64,000 bases of DNA from Natrinema gelatinilyticum (lineage in GTDB: Archaea > Halobacteriota > Halobacteria > Halobacteriales > Natrialbaceae). Shown in pieces: positions 25,460 through 32,839 of this stretch (position 1 is its first letter; the number at the start of each line of letters is the position of its first letter). The DNA lies in assembly GCF_024266705.1 (NCBI RefSeq), contig NZ_CP100757.1, forward strand, positions 868,001-932,000. The letters run 5' to 3'. Position numbers and translations under genes: made by a program. Below the pieces are notes generated by a model that was not told where the DNA came from, did not search any database, and worked only from the letters and a program-made list of their open reading frames with translations.

Positions 25460-26504
25460 TATAGTAAAAGTTAGAAATAACCACTCATATTTGGTATAGA
25501 GACCTGATCGAGAGCTGTATCAATCGCCGTTGTAAGATCATCAAGTGTCTCGAAGAAGCGGTTGCTGAGAGCGGCTTGGAGTCGTCTCCAGCACTCTTCA
25601 ACAGGATTTCGCCCTGGCGAGTACGCCGGTAACGTGACGAAGGCGAGGTCGTCACTGGCCACCAGGTCCGTGACGGCCGACACCTGGAAAGACGGCGATC
25701 CATCTAGCACGACCACCAAGTCATCTTTGAACTCTTTGCATGACGAAGGAATGAAATGTTTGGCGTGTTCGGGGGTTACGTACTCTTCGAACCGGGCGAA
25801 AAAGCGATCACCGAAGATGGTGATCGCACCTAAGAGAGACGTCCAGTCGTGTTGGCCGGATAATTTGACAGACCGCCACGTACCGCGCGGAAACCACGCG
25901 GCACGCGACTCGACTTGACAGATTTCTTGGTTTGATCGATACAGACTCCTGTGGCGTCCATCTCCCGCCGCTTTTTTGAACTCCTCGCGGAACGTTTCCT
26001 GCTCGTCAGCATCGGATTCGGCGGCTGTACGGCGTGGTTTTTGATAGTTCAATCCCGCTTCGTTGAGCAATCGCCGGCAACTCGGGAGTGAGTACTCGAC
26101 ATCGTTGGTCTCGACAAGATACTGCTGGACGAGCGCTGGCGCGTCAGGGGCAACTTCCTCAGGAGATGCGTGGGCAGTTTCTTCGAATTCTTCTTGCTCT
26201 TTGTCTGAGAGCTTTCGCTTTCTCCCAGATCGATGAACATCAGTAACGGCCTGCTCGAGCGACTCATCAGTATCGAGTCGCTTGAGCCAGCGATAGATCG
26301 TCCGTCACTGTACGCCGTACCATTCGGATAGTTCAGTCTGCGTGATGCCATTTTTGTACACTATTGCGGCTAAGAGCCGTTGTGTCGGCTTCTTTCCGCC
26401 CACGTTGTCGAGAGCATCTTGCAGCTCTTCGACTGAGATCCTGTCGAGGTGATCCACTGTCTGTTGCAACACTCTACGAGCAAATAATTCTAACGGATTC
26501 TATA
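25460..26504 (-). mobile_element. IS630-family element, degenerate
   Basis: Ends read TATAGTAAAAGTTAGAA (25460) and, in reverse, TATAGAATCCGTTAGAA (26504), an imperfect inverted repeat beside TA as expected for IS630/mariner insertions. The transposase inside is broken. Confidence 0.75.
25471..26466 (-). pseudogene. IS630-family transposase, one nonsense codon plus frameshifts
   Basis: The N-terminus near 26457 reads MDHLDRISVEELQDALDNV and the helix-turn-helix WYGVQ*RTIYRWLKRL contains a TGA (about 26310). The second part carries ALVQQYLVETNDVEYSLPSC and LNEAGLNYQKPRRTAAES, and after a shift near 25980 the catalytic part gives LLGAITIFGDRFF, DDLVVVLDGSPSFQ (Asp) and SPGRNPVEECWRRL (Glu). 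The first catalytic Asp region is garbled by the frameshift. The gene cannot make an active enzyme. Confidence 0.82.
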
Positions 26505-26534
26505 AGTCGAGGTGGTCTCGTCACAGTCGTCGCG

Positions 26535-27021
26535 ATTAGCTGTAATTGAGGGCGCTAAGCCCCCTTCTGCTCACGGCGACGCCGTTCGCATGGTCAGCGG
26601 GACCGACGGTCCCGCGCTATCCTCATCGAACGAAGCGAGCAGGGAGGGGATACAGCGCCCGCACGTCTTGGTTTCGTGTGAATCGGCACCTTTATTATCC
26701 TTCGGTTGAAGGTGGTAATAAGATGCTCACCACGCTTCCGGCGGTGTTCACACGCGACAACAAGCGTGCATCGTCGGTTGTGGCCGAGTGTCGAACCGGT
26801 AGGAGTGGGACACTCCGAACCGCCCGTAACGGGAAGCCGCCTGCGGAGTCTGGAACCGTCCGCAGAACGCCGTTGGCGTTCTGCCGGGCCGCACGAGACG
26901 CTCCGCGTCTTATGGACGCTGTGGGATCTGTTCCTACACGTTTCGACACAGAAACAGGAAGCTCCGTCCGCACCAAGCGAGGGCCGGGGAGGCCCGAGCG
27001 CGGTAGGGCGGAGTAGTTCAC
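26535..27021 (+). mobile_element. IS1341 remnant C: both ends, only the 3' tail of tnpB left
   Basis: It opens ATTAGCTGTAATTGAGGGCG and has the same subterminal hairpins and GGGGATACAGCGCC as the intact element, then joins directly to a tnpB 3' tail (SVEPVGVGHSEPPVTGSR around 26780-26840). The right end closes GGGCGGAGTAGTTCAC at 27021. About 1 kb of tnpB is deleted, so this is a non-autonomous, 487-bp derivative. It cuts off the gene at 27022-27181. Confidence 0.75.
26955..27021 (+). ncRNA. Possible omega-RNA scaffold of remnant C
   Basis: The terminal stem GGAAGCTCCGTCC... pairs with GGGCGGAGTAGTTCAC, the same fold as the end of the intact TnpB element. The flanking guide would start TGCTGGATCCAGATTCACGG. 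Transcription is unproven. Confidence 0.4.
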
Positions 27022-27181
27022 TGCTGGATCCAGATTCACGGTCGGGTTCAGTCATTGATGCCGACGCCGATGTCTCGAGCGTGTCCGATTCGTTATTCTG
27101 GACATCGACGTCTCCGGACTCATCGCCTGCGTCGTCGCTACTGAACGGATCACCGGCGCTTCCGCTTTTGGACCCCGTCAT
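27022..27181 (-). pseudogene. Truncated acidic protein gene cut by remnant C
   Basis: ATG at 27181 gives MTGSKSGSAGDPFSSDDAGD and a Ser/Asp-rich low-complexity stretch (ESDTLETSASASMTEPDRES) that runs into the right end of remnant C at 27021 and then into nonsense. It overlaps the stop of the upstream gene (ATGA). Acidic N-termini of this sort are known from proteins next to ParA-type genes on haloarchaeal plasmids, but the informative part is missing. Calling it partition-related is a guess. Confidence 0.5.
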
Positions 27182-27381
27182 GCTTTCACCTCTTGCTCGA
27201 GCGCTCCAGGCTTAGGCGGATTTGGTGCCTCAATGCTGGCCTCCTTCTCGAGATAACGAGCCAGTTTGTCAAACTGTGCAAGTGTTTCGAGTTCGTAGTC
27301 TCGTTGGCGGGCGCGGTGATTACGGAACCTTTGGTCGAGGCAAGTCCTCACACGGGCATCACTTCGAGTTGTCTGTTTCAT
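27178..27381 (-). CDS. Small hypothetical protein, plasmid-type
   Basis: 67 residues: MKQTTRSDARVRTCLDQRFR, then NHRARQRDYELETLAQFDKL and ARYLEKEASIEAPNPPKPG. A basic helical start followed by an acidic helix; no known domain recognised. The stop overlaps the next (truncated) gene, so both were co-translated. The pair looks like a leftover from a plasmid or integrated element. Function unknown. Confidence 0.5.
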   Translation of the reverse strand: MKQTTRSDARVRTCLDQRFRNHRARQRDYELETLAQFDKLARYLEKEASIEAPNPPKPGALEQEVKA

Positions 27382-27454
27382 GTGCGTTTAAATTATACTA
27401 AGCATGAGAGAAAGTACAAGACTGATAACTTTATAGTTGGTCTGAAACGATAGC

Positions 27455-27565
27455 TGATGGGGGAGGGCGGTTCCCGTGGTGTCGGTCCCGGCGGGACCGG
27501 GATATTTCGCTACCAGCACCACACGAAACGGCCATTCCCTCTCCTTGGCGCACAGTTACCAGATA
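27455..27565. repeat. Nested palindromic segment
   Basis: GGTCCCGGCGGGACC is a perfect 15-base palindrome around 27484-27498, flanked by GTGGTG on the left and CACCAC on the right, and further out by GGAGGGCGGTTCC against GGCCATTCCCTCTCC. The nested symmetry resembles the ends of IS200/IS605-type elements, but no matching gene is attached. A terminator or mobile-element relic are both possible. Confidence 0.4.
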
Positions 27566-27654
27566 GAGTATATCATCTTTATAACTAAGATAATGACGAA
27601 TATTATCTAATACTATTCCTTTGATAATATTACTCGAAGTTCGGTATCGACTCC

Positions 27655-27688
27655 GTGAACCGCCTCGGGGTCAAACCCCGAGGCACTC
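27655..27688 (-). repeat. Solo IS200/IS605-type right-end hairpin (copy 1)
   Basis: On the minus strand: GAGTGCCTCGGGG-loop-CCCCGAGGCGGTTCAC. The same hairpin and GGCGGTTCAC end recur at 59767 and 60581, and a variant adjoins the IS200 relic at 42719. In such elements this is the 3' end of the guide-RNA scaffold; no tnpB is attached here. Confidence 0.55.
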
Positions 27689-27695
27689 CCATTGC

Positions 27696-28101
27696 TTATC
27701 TGTAGAAGTAGCCCCGCTCGAGGAGGCGTTCGGCAGCTAGTTGCCATGTGTGTTCGGCAAGTTCGGGGGCAACAGCTTCGTAGTGAACCGAGAACTCGGT
27801 TAGCGAAATAGCGATCAGGAGGTTCTCGAGACGTCGTCCCGTCGGTGGTGTCGGGAATCGCGAGCCCAACGGCCAGACCCATCGCGTAGAGCCCATTGAC
27901 CACCCGCCCGTCAAACTGCGTCTCCGAGGCGAACGCAGCGTCGAGATGCAGGGGTTGCTAGTTCATTTCCATGTCATAGAACTGCTGGTTGTCACGTTCG
28001 CTGATCGTCCGTCGCTTCTCGTGTTCAATGGTCTCGCCGACCTCAAAGTCCTCGTAGTAGCATCCTGTCGTGGCTGGAGAGGCTAATAACTGGGTAGCGG
28101 G
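27696..28101 (-). pseudogene. MaoC-like enoyl-CoA hydratase, degenerate
   Basis: Starting just after the carboxyltransferase stop and in the same frame, the minus strand reads TTGCYYEDFEVGETIEHEKR, then ERDNQQFYDMEMN, a TAG, then QPLHLDAAFASETQFDGRVV and NGLYAMGLAVGLAIPDTTDG. This is the hotdog hydratase pattern of MaoC/mesaconyl-CoA hydratase-type proteins. No start codon is visible, there is one nonsense codon (about 27959-27961) and a frameshift near 27845; the following residues (LTEFSVHYEAVAPELAEHTW) are not recognised. It was probably the last gene of the carboxylase operon and supplied its hydration step. Confidence 0.78.
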
Positions 28102-28104
28102 CGA

Positions 28105-29835
28105 TCAGAGGATCGTCCCGTGTTTCTTGTCTGGCAGGTCCTTCTCGACTGTCTCGTAGAACGCGAAGCGATTGGTGAGTTCGTCCCGCAGACTGCTCGG
28201 CGGGACGATTTCGTCGATGACGACTTCGCTCGCCATCCGGTGAACGTCGATGTCCTCGCGGTACTCCTCGCGGAGTTCCTGTTCTTTGCGCTCGCGCTCG
28301 TCTGGGTCGTCGATCTCAGCGAGCTTGCGCGCGTAAACGGCGTTGATCGCCGCTTCGGGCCCCATGATAGCGATTTCGCCCGAGGGCAGGCCGATGACAC
28401 TCTCGGGATCGTAGGCGGGGCCGGACATCGCGTAGATGCCCGCGCCGTAGGCCTTCCGGACGACGACCGACTGTTTGGGCACTGTCGCCGAGGAGGTGGC
28501 GTAGATCATCTTCTTACCCTGCTCTAAGATCCCGTCTTTCTCGACCTGCGAGCCGGCCATAAAGCCTGGCGTGTCACAGAGATACAGCAGGGGAATGTCG
28601 TAGGCATCACAGGTCCAGATGAACTGGGCCGCCTTCTCGGCGGCATCCGGGAAGATCGCACCAGCTCGTTGGGCAGGCTGGTTGGCGACGATGCCGATCG
28701 GCCGGCCATCGATCCTCGCGAAGGCGGTGATGATCTCTTTGCCGAACTCCGGACGGAGTTCGAGCGTCGAGCCGGCGTCGACGACCCGGTCGATGACGTC
28801 GAACATGTCGTAGCCCTTGTTGGGTTCCCGTGGCACGATGGCGTCGATACCCTCGGGTGACTGTGCAGGTGCCTGCCCGTCCGTTTGGGGCGGTTTCTCG
28901 TCGCTGTTGTTCGGCAGGTACCCCATCAGTTGGGCGACCAGTTCTCGAGCGTGTTCCTCGTCGTCGGCGATGAGGTCCGCACTGCCGGAGTAGCCGGCGT
29001 GGATGTCCGGCCCACCGAGTTCCTGCAGGTCGATCTGTTCGCCGGTGACCATCTCGACCATACGCGGGCTAGCGATGGCCATCGCCGACATGTCTCGAAC
29101 CATGACCGTGAAGTCGGCGAACACGGGCGTGTAGGCCGCGCCGGCGATACAGGGGCCATAGAGGACGCAGATCTGCGGCACGCGACCCGAGAGCATCGAG
29201 TGATTGTAGTAGTACTTCCCGATGCCCTCGCGGTTCGCGAAGAAGCCGGTCTGCTGGTCGATCCGCCCCCCCGACGAATCCATTAGGTACAACACCGGCT
29301 TGCCCGTCTTCAGCGCGCGTTGTTGCATCCGCAGGAACTTCTCGACGCCTTTCTCGGCCATACTGCCGCGTTTGACCGTGTAGTCGTTGGCCATGAAGTG
29401 GACGTCCCGGCCCTCGAACTCGGCAGCGCCCGTGATGAGGCCGTCGGCCGGCAGCTGGTCGTCTGCATCGAACTCCGCGAACCGGCCGTCCTCGAAGAGG
29501 AAGTCGTCACCGAACCAGAGATCAACCCGATCTCGGACGAACAGTTTGCCCTCCTCGGGCAACTGCTCCTTGTACTTCTCCGGGCCGCCCTCGAAGATTT
29601 CATCGATCTCCTCGAGCAGCCGTTCCTCGCGCTCAGTCGGCCCACGGTCCGCCTCCGGCTGGTCCTCAGTTTCGGCTTCGGCCGTCGCATCGGTGTCTCC
29701 GTCGTAGGACACACTACTCATCTCGTCGCCGCTGTCGGTGACAACGGTCACGTCCTCCCGGTACTGCGACGCCACGGCTTCAGCGATCGCTCGTGCTTCC
29801 GTTTCGGTCGTATCGTCTACAATCCTGATTCGCAT
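28105..29835 (-). CDS. Acyl-CoA carboxylase, carboxyltransferase (beta) subunit with N-terminal extension
   Basis: 576 residues. Residues about 90-576 form the carboxyltransferase: MDSSGGRIDQQTGFFANREG, ICVLYGPCIAGAAYTPVFAD, IGIVANQPAQRAGAIFPDAA and DTPGFMAGSQVEKDGI (oxyanion regions). The first 80 residues are separate: MRIRIVDDTTETEARAIAEA followed by an acidic linker, which resembles in size and pattern the small extra subunit some carboxylases need (inference). It pairs with the biotin carboxylase gene 6 bases upstream. Substrate may be propionyl-, methylcrotonyl- or geranyl-CoA-like; the acyl-CoA dehydrogenase and ligase in the operon favour a branched enoyl-CoA. Confidence 0.88.
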   Translation of the reverse strand: MRIRIVDDTTETEARAIAEAVASQYREDVTVVTDSGDEMSSVSYDGDTDATAEAETEDQPEADRGPTEREERLLEEIDEIFEGGPEKYKEQLPEEGKLFVRDRVDLWFGDDFLFEDGRFAEFDADDQLPADGLITGAAEFEGRDVHFMANDYTVKRGSMAEKGVEKFLRMQQRALKTGKPVLYLMDSSGGRIDQQTGFFANREGIGKYYYNHSMLSGRVPQICVLYGPCIAGAAYTPVFADFTVMVRDMSAMAIASPRMVEMVTGEQIDLQELGGPDIHAGYSGSADLIADDEEHARELVAQLMGYLPNNSDEKPPQTDGQAPAQSPEGIDAIVPREPNKGYDMFDVIDRVVDAGSTLELRPEFGKEIITAFARIDGRPIGIVANQPAQRAGAIFPDAAEKAAQFIWTCDAYDIPLLYLCDTPGFMAGSQVEKDGILEQGKKMIYATSSATVPKQSVVVRKAYGAGIYAMSGPAYDPESVIGLPSGEIAIMGPEAAINAVYARKLAEIDDPDERERKEQELREEYREDIDVHRMASEVVIDEIVPPSSLRDELTNRFAFYETVEKDLPDKKHGTIL

Positions 29836-29841
29836 CGGAAA

Positions 29842-31614
29842 TCACTCTATTCGGACGAGGGTATCGCCCATATCAACGGAGTCGCCCTCTGCGATCGGGA
29901 CCGATTCGACGGTCCCGCCGTGTTCGGCGACCACGTCGTTTTCCATCTTCATTGCCTCAAGCACGCAGACGACGTCGCCGGCGGCGACCTCGTCGCCTTC
30001 ATCGACCGCGACCGAAAGAATGGTCCCCTGCATTTCGGCCGTGATGGCGTCGGCGGTGGCGACCTCGGCTGCACCCTCGGCCGCGAACCCGCCGTCGGAA
30101 CCGCTGCCGGTGTCGGCGGACTTGGCCGTCGTCCGTGTGCTTGCGTCTTCGATGACGACGTCGAATCGTTTGCCGTCGACCTCGACGGCGACTTCTACTG
30201 TCGTCGACTCCGTAACGTCGCCGCCAGCCGCCTCTGCGGGCCCCCAGCGGTCGACAGCCGCCTCGAGCGCGTCGTCGTCGAGTTCCCGATCGAGGTACTT
30301 TGTAGTATGATCGCCGGCGACGAAGGCGTCGTCGTCGAGCAGCAGCCGGTGGAACGGGATCGTCGTGTGGACGCCCTCGACATCGAAGTGCTCGAGTGCG
30401 CGCTTCGAGCGTTCGAGACAGTGTTCGCGGTCCTCGCCGCTGACGATCAGTTTGCCGATCATCGAGTCGTAGTCGCCGCCAATCTCGTCGCCCTGTGCGA
30501 CCGCGTGGTCGAGGCGGACGCCGATGCTCGTCGGCGGCCGGTAGGTCGTCAGTTGCCCAGGGGTAGGCGCGAAGTCGGCAGCCGGGTTCTCGGCGTTGAT
30601 GCGGTACTCAACCGCGTGGCCGTCGATTTCGACGTCGTCCTGGTCGAAGGCGAGTTCCTCGCCTGCGGCGACCCGCAGCTGCCATCGGACGATGTCGATG
30701 TCTGTTACTTCTTCGCTGACAGTGTGTTCGACCTGAATGCGAGTGTTCACCTCCATGAAGTAGAATTCGCCGTCCTCGACGAGGAACTCCACCGTACCGG
30801 CGTTCGTATAGCCAGCCTCACGGACGCCCTGCCGGGCAGCTTCACCAATCTCGGCGCGCAGCTCGTCGTCGAGCGCCGGACTGGGAGCCTCCTCGATGAC
30901 CTTCTGGTGGCGACGCTGCAACGAGCAGTCGCGTTCGCCGAGGTGGCGGACGTTGCCGTGCTGGTCGGCGAGTACCTGTACCTCGATGTGTTTCGGTGCA
31001 TCGAGGTACTTCTCGACGTAGACCGAATCGTTGCCGAAGTAGGCCTTGCCCTCACGTTTGGCGCTCTCGAGGGCGTCGTCGACTTCGGCCTCGCTGCGGA
31101 CGATCTTCATGCCACGGCCGCCACCGCCGCCTTCGGCCTTGATCGCGACCGGGTAGCCGTACTCCTCGCCCAGCGCTCGCACCTCGTCGGCGTCGCCGAC
31201 CGGCTCAGTCGTCCCGGGGACGACCGGGACACCGGCCTCCTGCATGACGGAGCGTGCCTTCGTCTTCTCCCCGAGGGTCTCCATGGCGTCGCTCGATGGG
31301 CCGACCCACGTGATGTCGTCCGTCGCCTCGACGCGACGGGCGAACTCGGCGTTTTCAGCCAGGAAGCCGTAGCCGGGGTGGATCGCGTCCGCGCCTGCTC
31401 GCTGTACGACGTCGATGATCTCCTCCTGATCGAGGTACGACTCGCTGGCCGGTGCCGGGCCGACGTTGTACGCCTCGTCGGCGTAGTCGACGTGGCCGCC
31501 GTTGCGGTCGGCGTCGCTGTAGACGGCGACCGTCTCACAGCCCAGTTCCTCACACGCTGCCATCACACGGACCGCGATTTCGCCGCGGTTCGCTACGAGA
31601 ACTTTCTCGAACAT
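29842..31614 (-). CDS. Acyl-CoA carboxylase, biotin carboxylase/biotin carrier (alpha) subunit
   Basis: 590 residues. The biotin carboxylase part (1-450) shows MFEKVLVANRGEIAVRVMAA, AIKAEGGGGGRGMKIV (ATP grasp glycine loop), EVNTRIQVEHTVSE and YDSMIGKLIV. A short acidic linker leads to the biotinyl domain with VLEAMKMENDVVAEHGG, in which the AMKM lysine is biotinylated. It drives ATP-dependent carboxylation of biotin for the carboxyltransferase encoded next. It starts 2 bases after the acyl-CoA dehydrogenase stop. Confidence 0.93.
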   Translation of the reverse strand: MFEKVLVANRGEIAVRVMAACEELGCETVAVYSDADRNGGHVDYADEAYNVGPAPASESYLDQEEIIDVVQRAGADAIHPGYGFLAENAEFARRVEATDDITWVGPSSDAMETLGEKTKARSVMQEAGVPVVPGTTEPVGDADEVRALGEEYGYPVAIKAEGGGGGRGMKIVRSEAEVDDALESAKREGKAYFGNDSVYVEKYLDAPKHIEVQVLADQHGNVRHLGERDCSLQRRHQKVIEEAPSPALDDELRAEIGEAARQGVREAGYTNAGTVEFLVEDGEFYFMEVNTRIQVEHTVSEEVTDIDIVRWQLRVAAGEELAFDQDDVEIDGHAVEYRINAENPAADFAPTPGQLTTYRPPTSIGVRLDHAVAQGDEIGGDYDSMIGKLIVSGEDREHCLERSKRALEHFDVEGVHTTIPFHRLLLDDDAFVAGDHTTKYLDRELDDDALEAAVDRWGPAEAAGGDVTESTTVEVAVEVDGKRFDVVIEDASTRTTAKSADTGSGSDGGFAAEGAAEVATADAITAEMQGTILSVAVDEGDEVAAGDVVCVLEAMKMENDVVAEHGGTVESVPIAEGDSVDMGDTLVRIE

Positions 31615-31616
31615 TG

Positions 31617-32783
31617 TCAGTAGGACCTTGGGAAGCCGAGCTGCTGGCCGATGTGGTTGTACGCCATCTGCTGAGAGACCGGAGCCAGCCGTGTGAGGTT
31701 GATCTCACGCCACCAGCGCTCGATGTCGTACTCCGTGGCGTAGCCCCAGCCGCCGAAGGCCTGCATCGACTGCTTGACCGCTTCGATGCCGGCCTCGACT
31801 GCCGTCGCCTTCGCGACGTTGGTCTCGTAGCCACACTCCTCACCCTGGTCGTAGAGCCAGGCGGCCTTCTCGCGCATGAGTGCGGCCGTTTCCATCCGCG
31901 CGTAGGCTTTGGTGATCGGGAACGAGACTGCCTGATGGCTCCCGATCGGGGCGTCGAACACTTCACGGTCGTTGGCGTACGCGATGGCAGTGTCTGCTGC
32001 CAGTTTCCCAATCCCCGTCCCGGCCGCGGCGAAGCCGATGCGCTCTGGATTGAGCATGTCGACGAGCGACCACCACCCCCCGTCTTCCTCGCCGAGTAGG
32101 TCCTCTTCGGGAACGCGAACGTCCTCGAGGAACACTTCACAGGACTTCGAGTAGTTGATGCCGTGTTTGGAGATCGGCGAGACGTCGATTCCGGCGGCGT
32201 CCATATCGACGATGAACAGGCTGATGCCATCGGTGCCCCGCTCGACCTCCTCGAGCGGCGTCGTCCTGGTGACCACGACCATGTTGTCCGCCCGGTCGGA
32301 GAAGGTGATCCACGCCTTCTGCCCGTTGAGGACGTACTCGTCACCGTCTTTCTCGGCGCGAGTGGCGACGTTTAGCGTGTTCGTTCCCGCTTCGGGTTCG
32401 GTGATGCCGATGGAGAAGTTTCGCTCACCCGTAGCGATGTCGGTGAGGTACCGCTCTTTCTGGGCTTCCGTGCCGTTCTCGCGGATGCCGACAGCGGCCA
32501 TGCCCGCGGTGAGCACCAGATACCAGGTGCCGGCCATCCCACAGCCTTCGGCACAGAGCGTCTCCATTGCCAGTCCCATTTCCTGCATCCCCATGCCGGC
32601 ACCGCCGTACTCTTCGGGGACCAGCAGGCCGTGGAAGCCGGCTTCCCCGAGTTCGTCCCAGAACCCCTGGGCGAACTCTCCATTTTCTTCTTTCTCGCGC
32701 CAATACTCCGGTCCGTAGTCGGCCGCGACTGCTTCCGCGGTCGAGCGGATCATCGTCCGTTCCTCGGTAGACTCGAAATTCAT
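31617..32783 (-). CDS. Acyl-CoA dehydrogenase
   Basis: 388 residues from ATG at 32783 (MNFESTEERTMIRSTAEAVA); a GTG at 32843 overlapping the ligase stop would add a non-conserved leader. FAD/CoA blocks are FSIGITEPEAGTNTLN, QKAWITFSDRADNMVVVTRT and QAFGGWGYATEYDIERWWRE; the last is the usual C-terminal signature. The base glutamate region is not certain. It would form the enoyl-CoA that the adjacent carboxylase uses, as isovaleryl- or citronellyl-CoA dehydrogenases do. Confidence 0.9.
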   Translation of the reverse strand: MNFESTEERTMIRSTAEAVAADYGPEYWREKEENGEFAQGFWDELGEAGFHGLLVPEEYGGAGMGMQEMGLAMETLCAEGCGMAGTWYLVLTAGMAAVGIRENGTEAQKERYLTDIATGERNFSIGITEPEAGTNTLNVATRAEKDGDEYVLNGQKAWITFSDRADNMVVVTRTTPLEEVERGTDGISLFIVDMDAAGIDVSPISKHGINYSKSCEVFLEDVRVPEEDLLGEEDGGWWSLVDMLNPERIGFAAAGTGIGKLAADTAIAYANDREVFDAPIGSHQAVSFPITKAYARMETAALMREKAAWLYDQGEECGYETNVAKATAVEAGIEAVKQSMQAFGGWGYATEYDIERWWREINLTRLAPVSQQMAYNHIGQQLGFPRSY

Positions 32784-32839
32784 CGTGTAGTGTGTCGAAA
32801 GGTGATCGTCTGCGCTACTACTTCCCAGGTAAGGGATAT

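Noticed and set aside
29320..31623. A 767-codon plus-strand frame opposite the carboxylase genes
   Set aside because: It is the antisense of two well-supported genes with GC-rich codons, a common artefact in haloarchaea; the minus-strand proteins carry all expected motifs.
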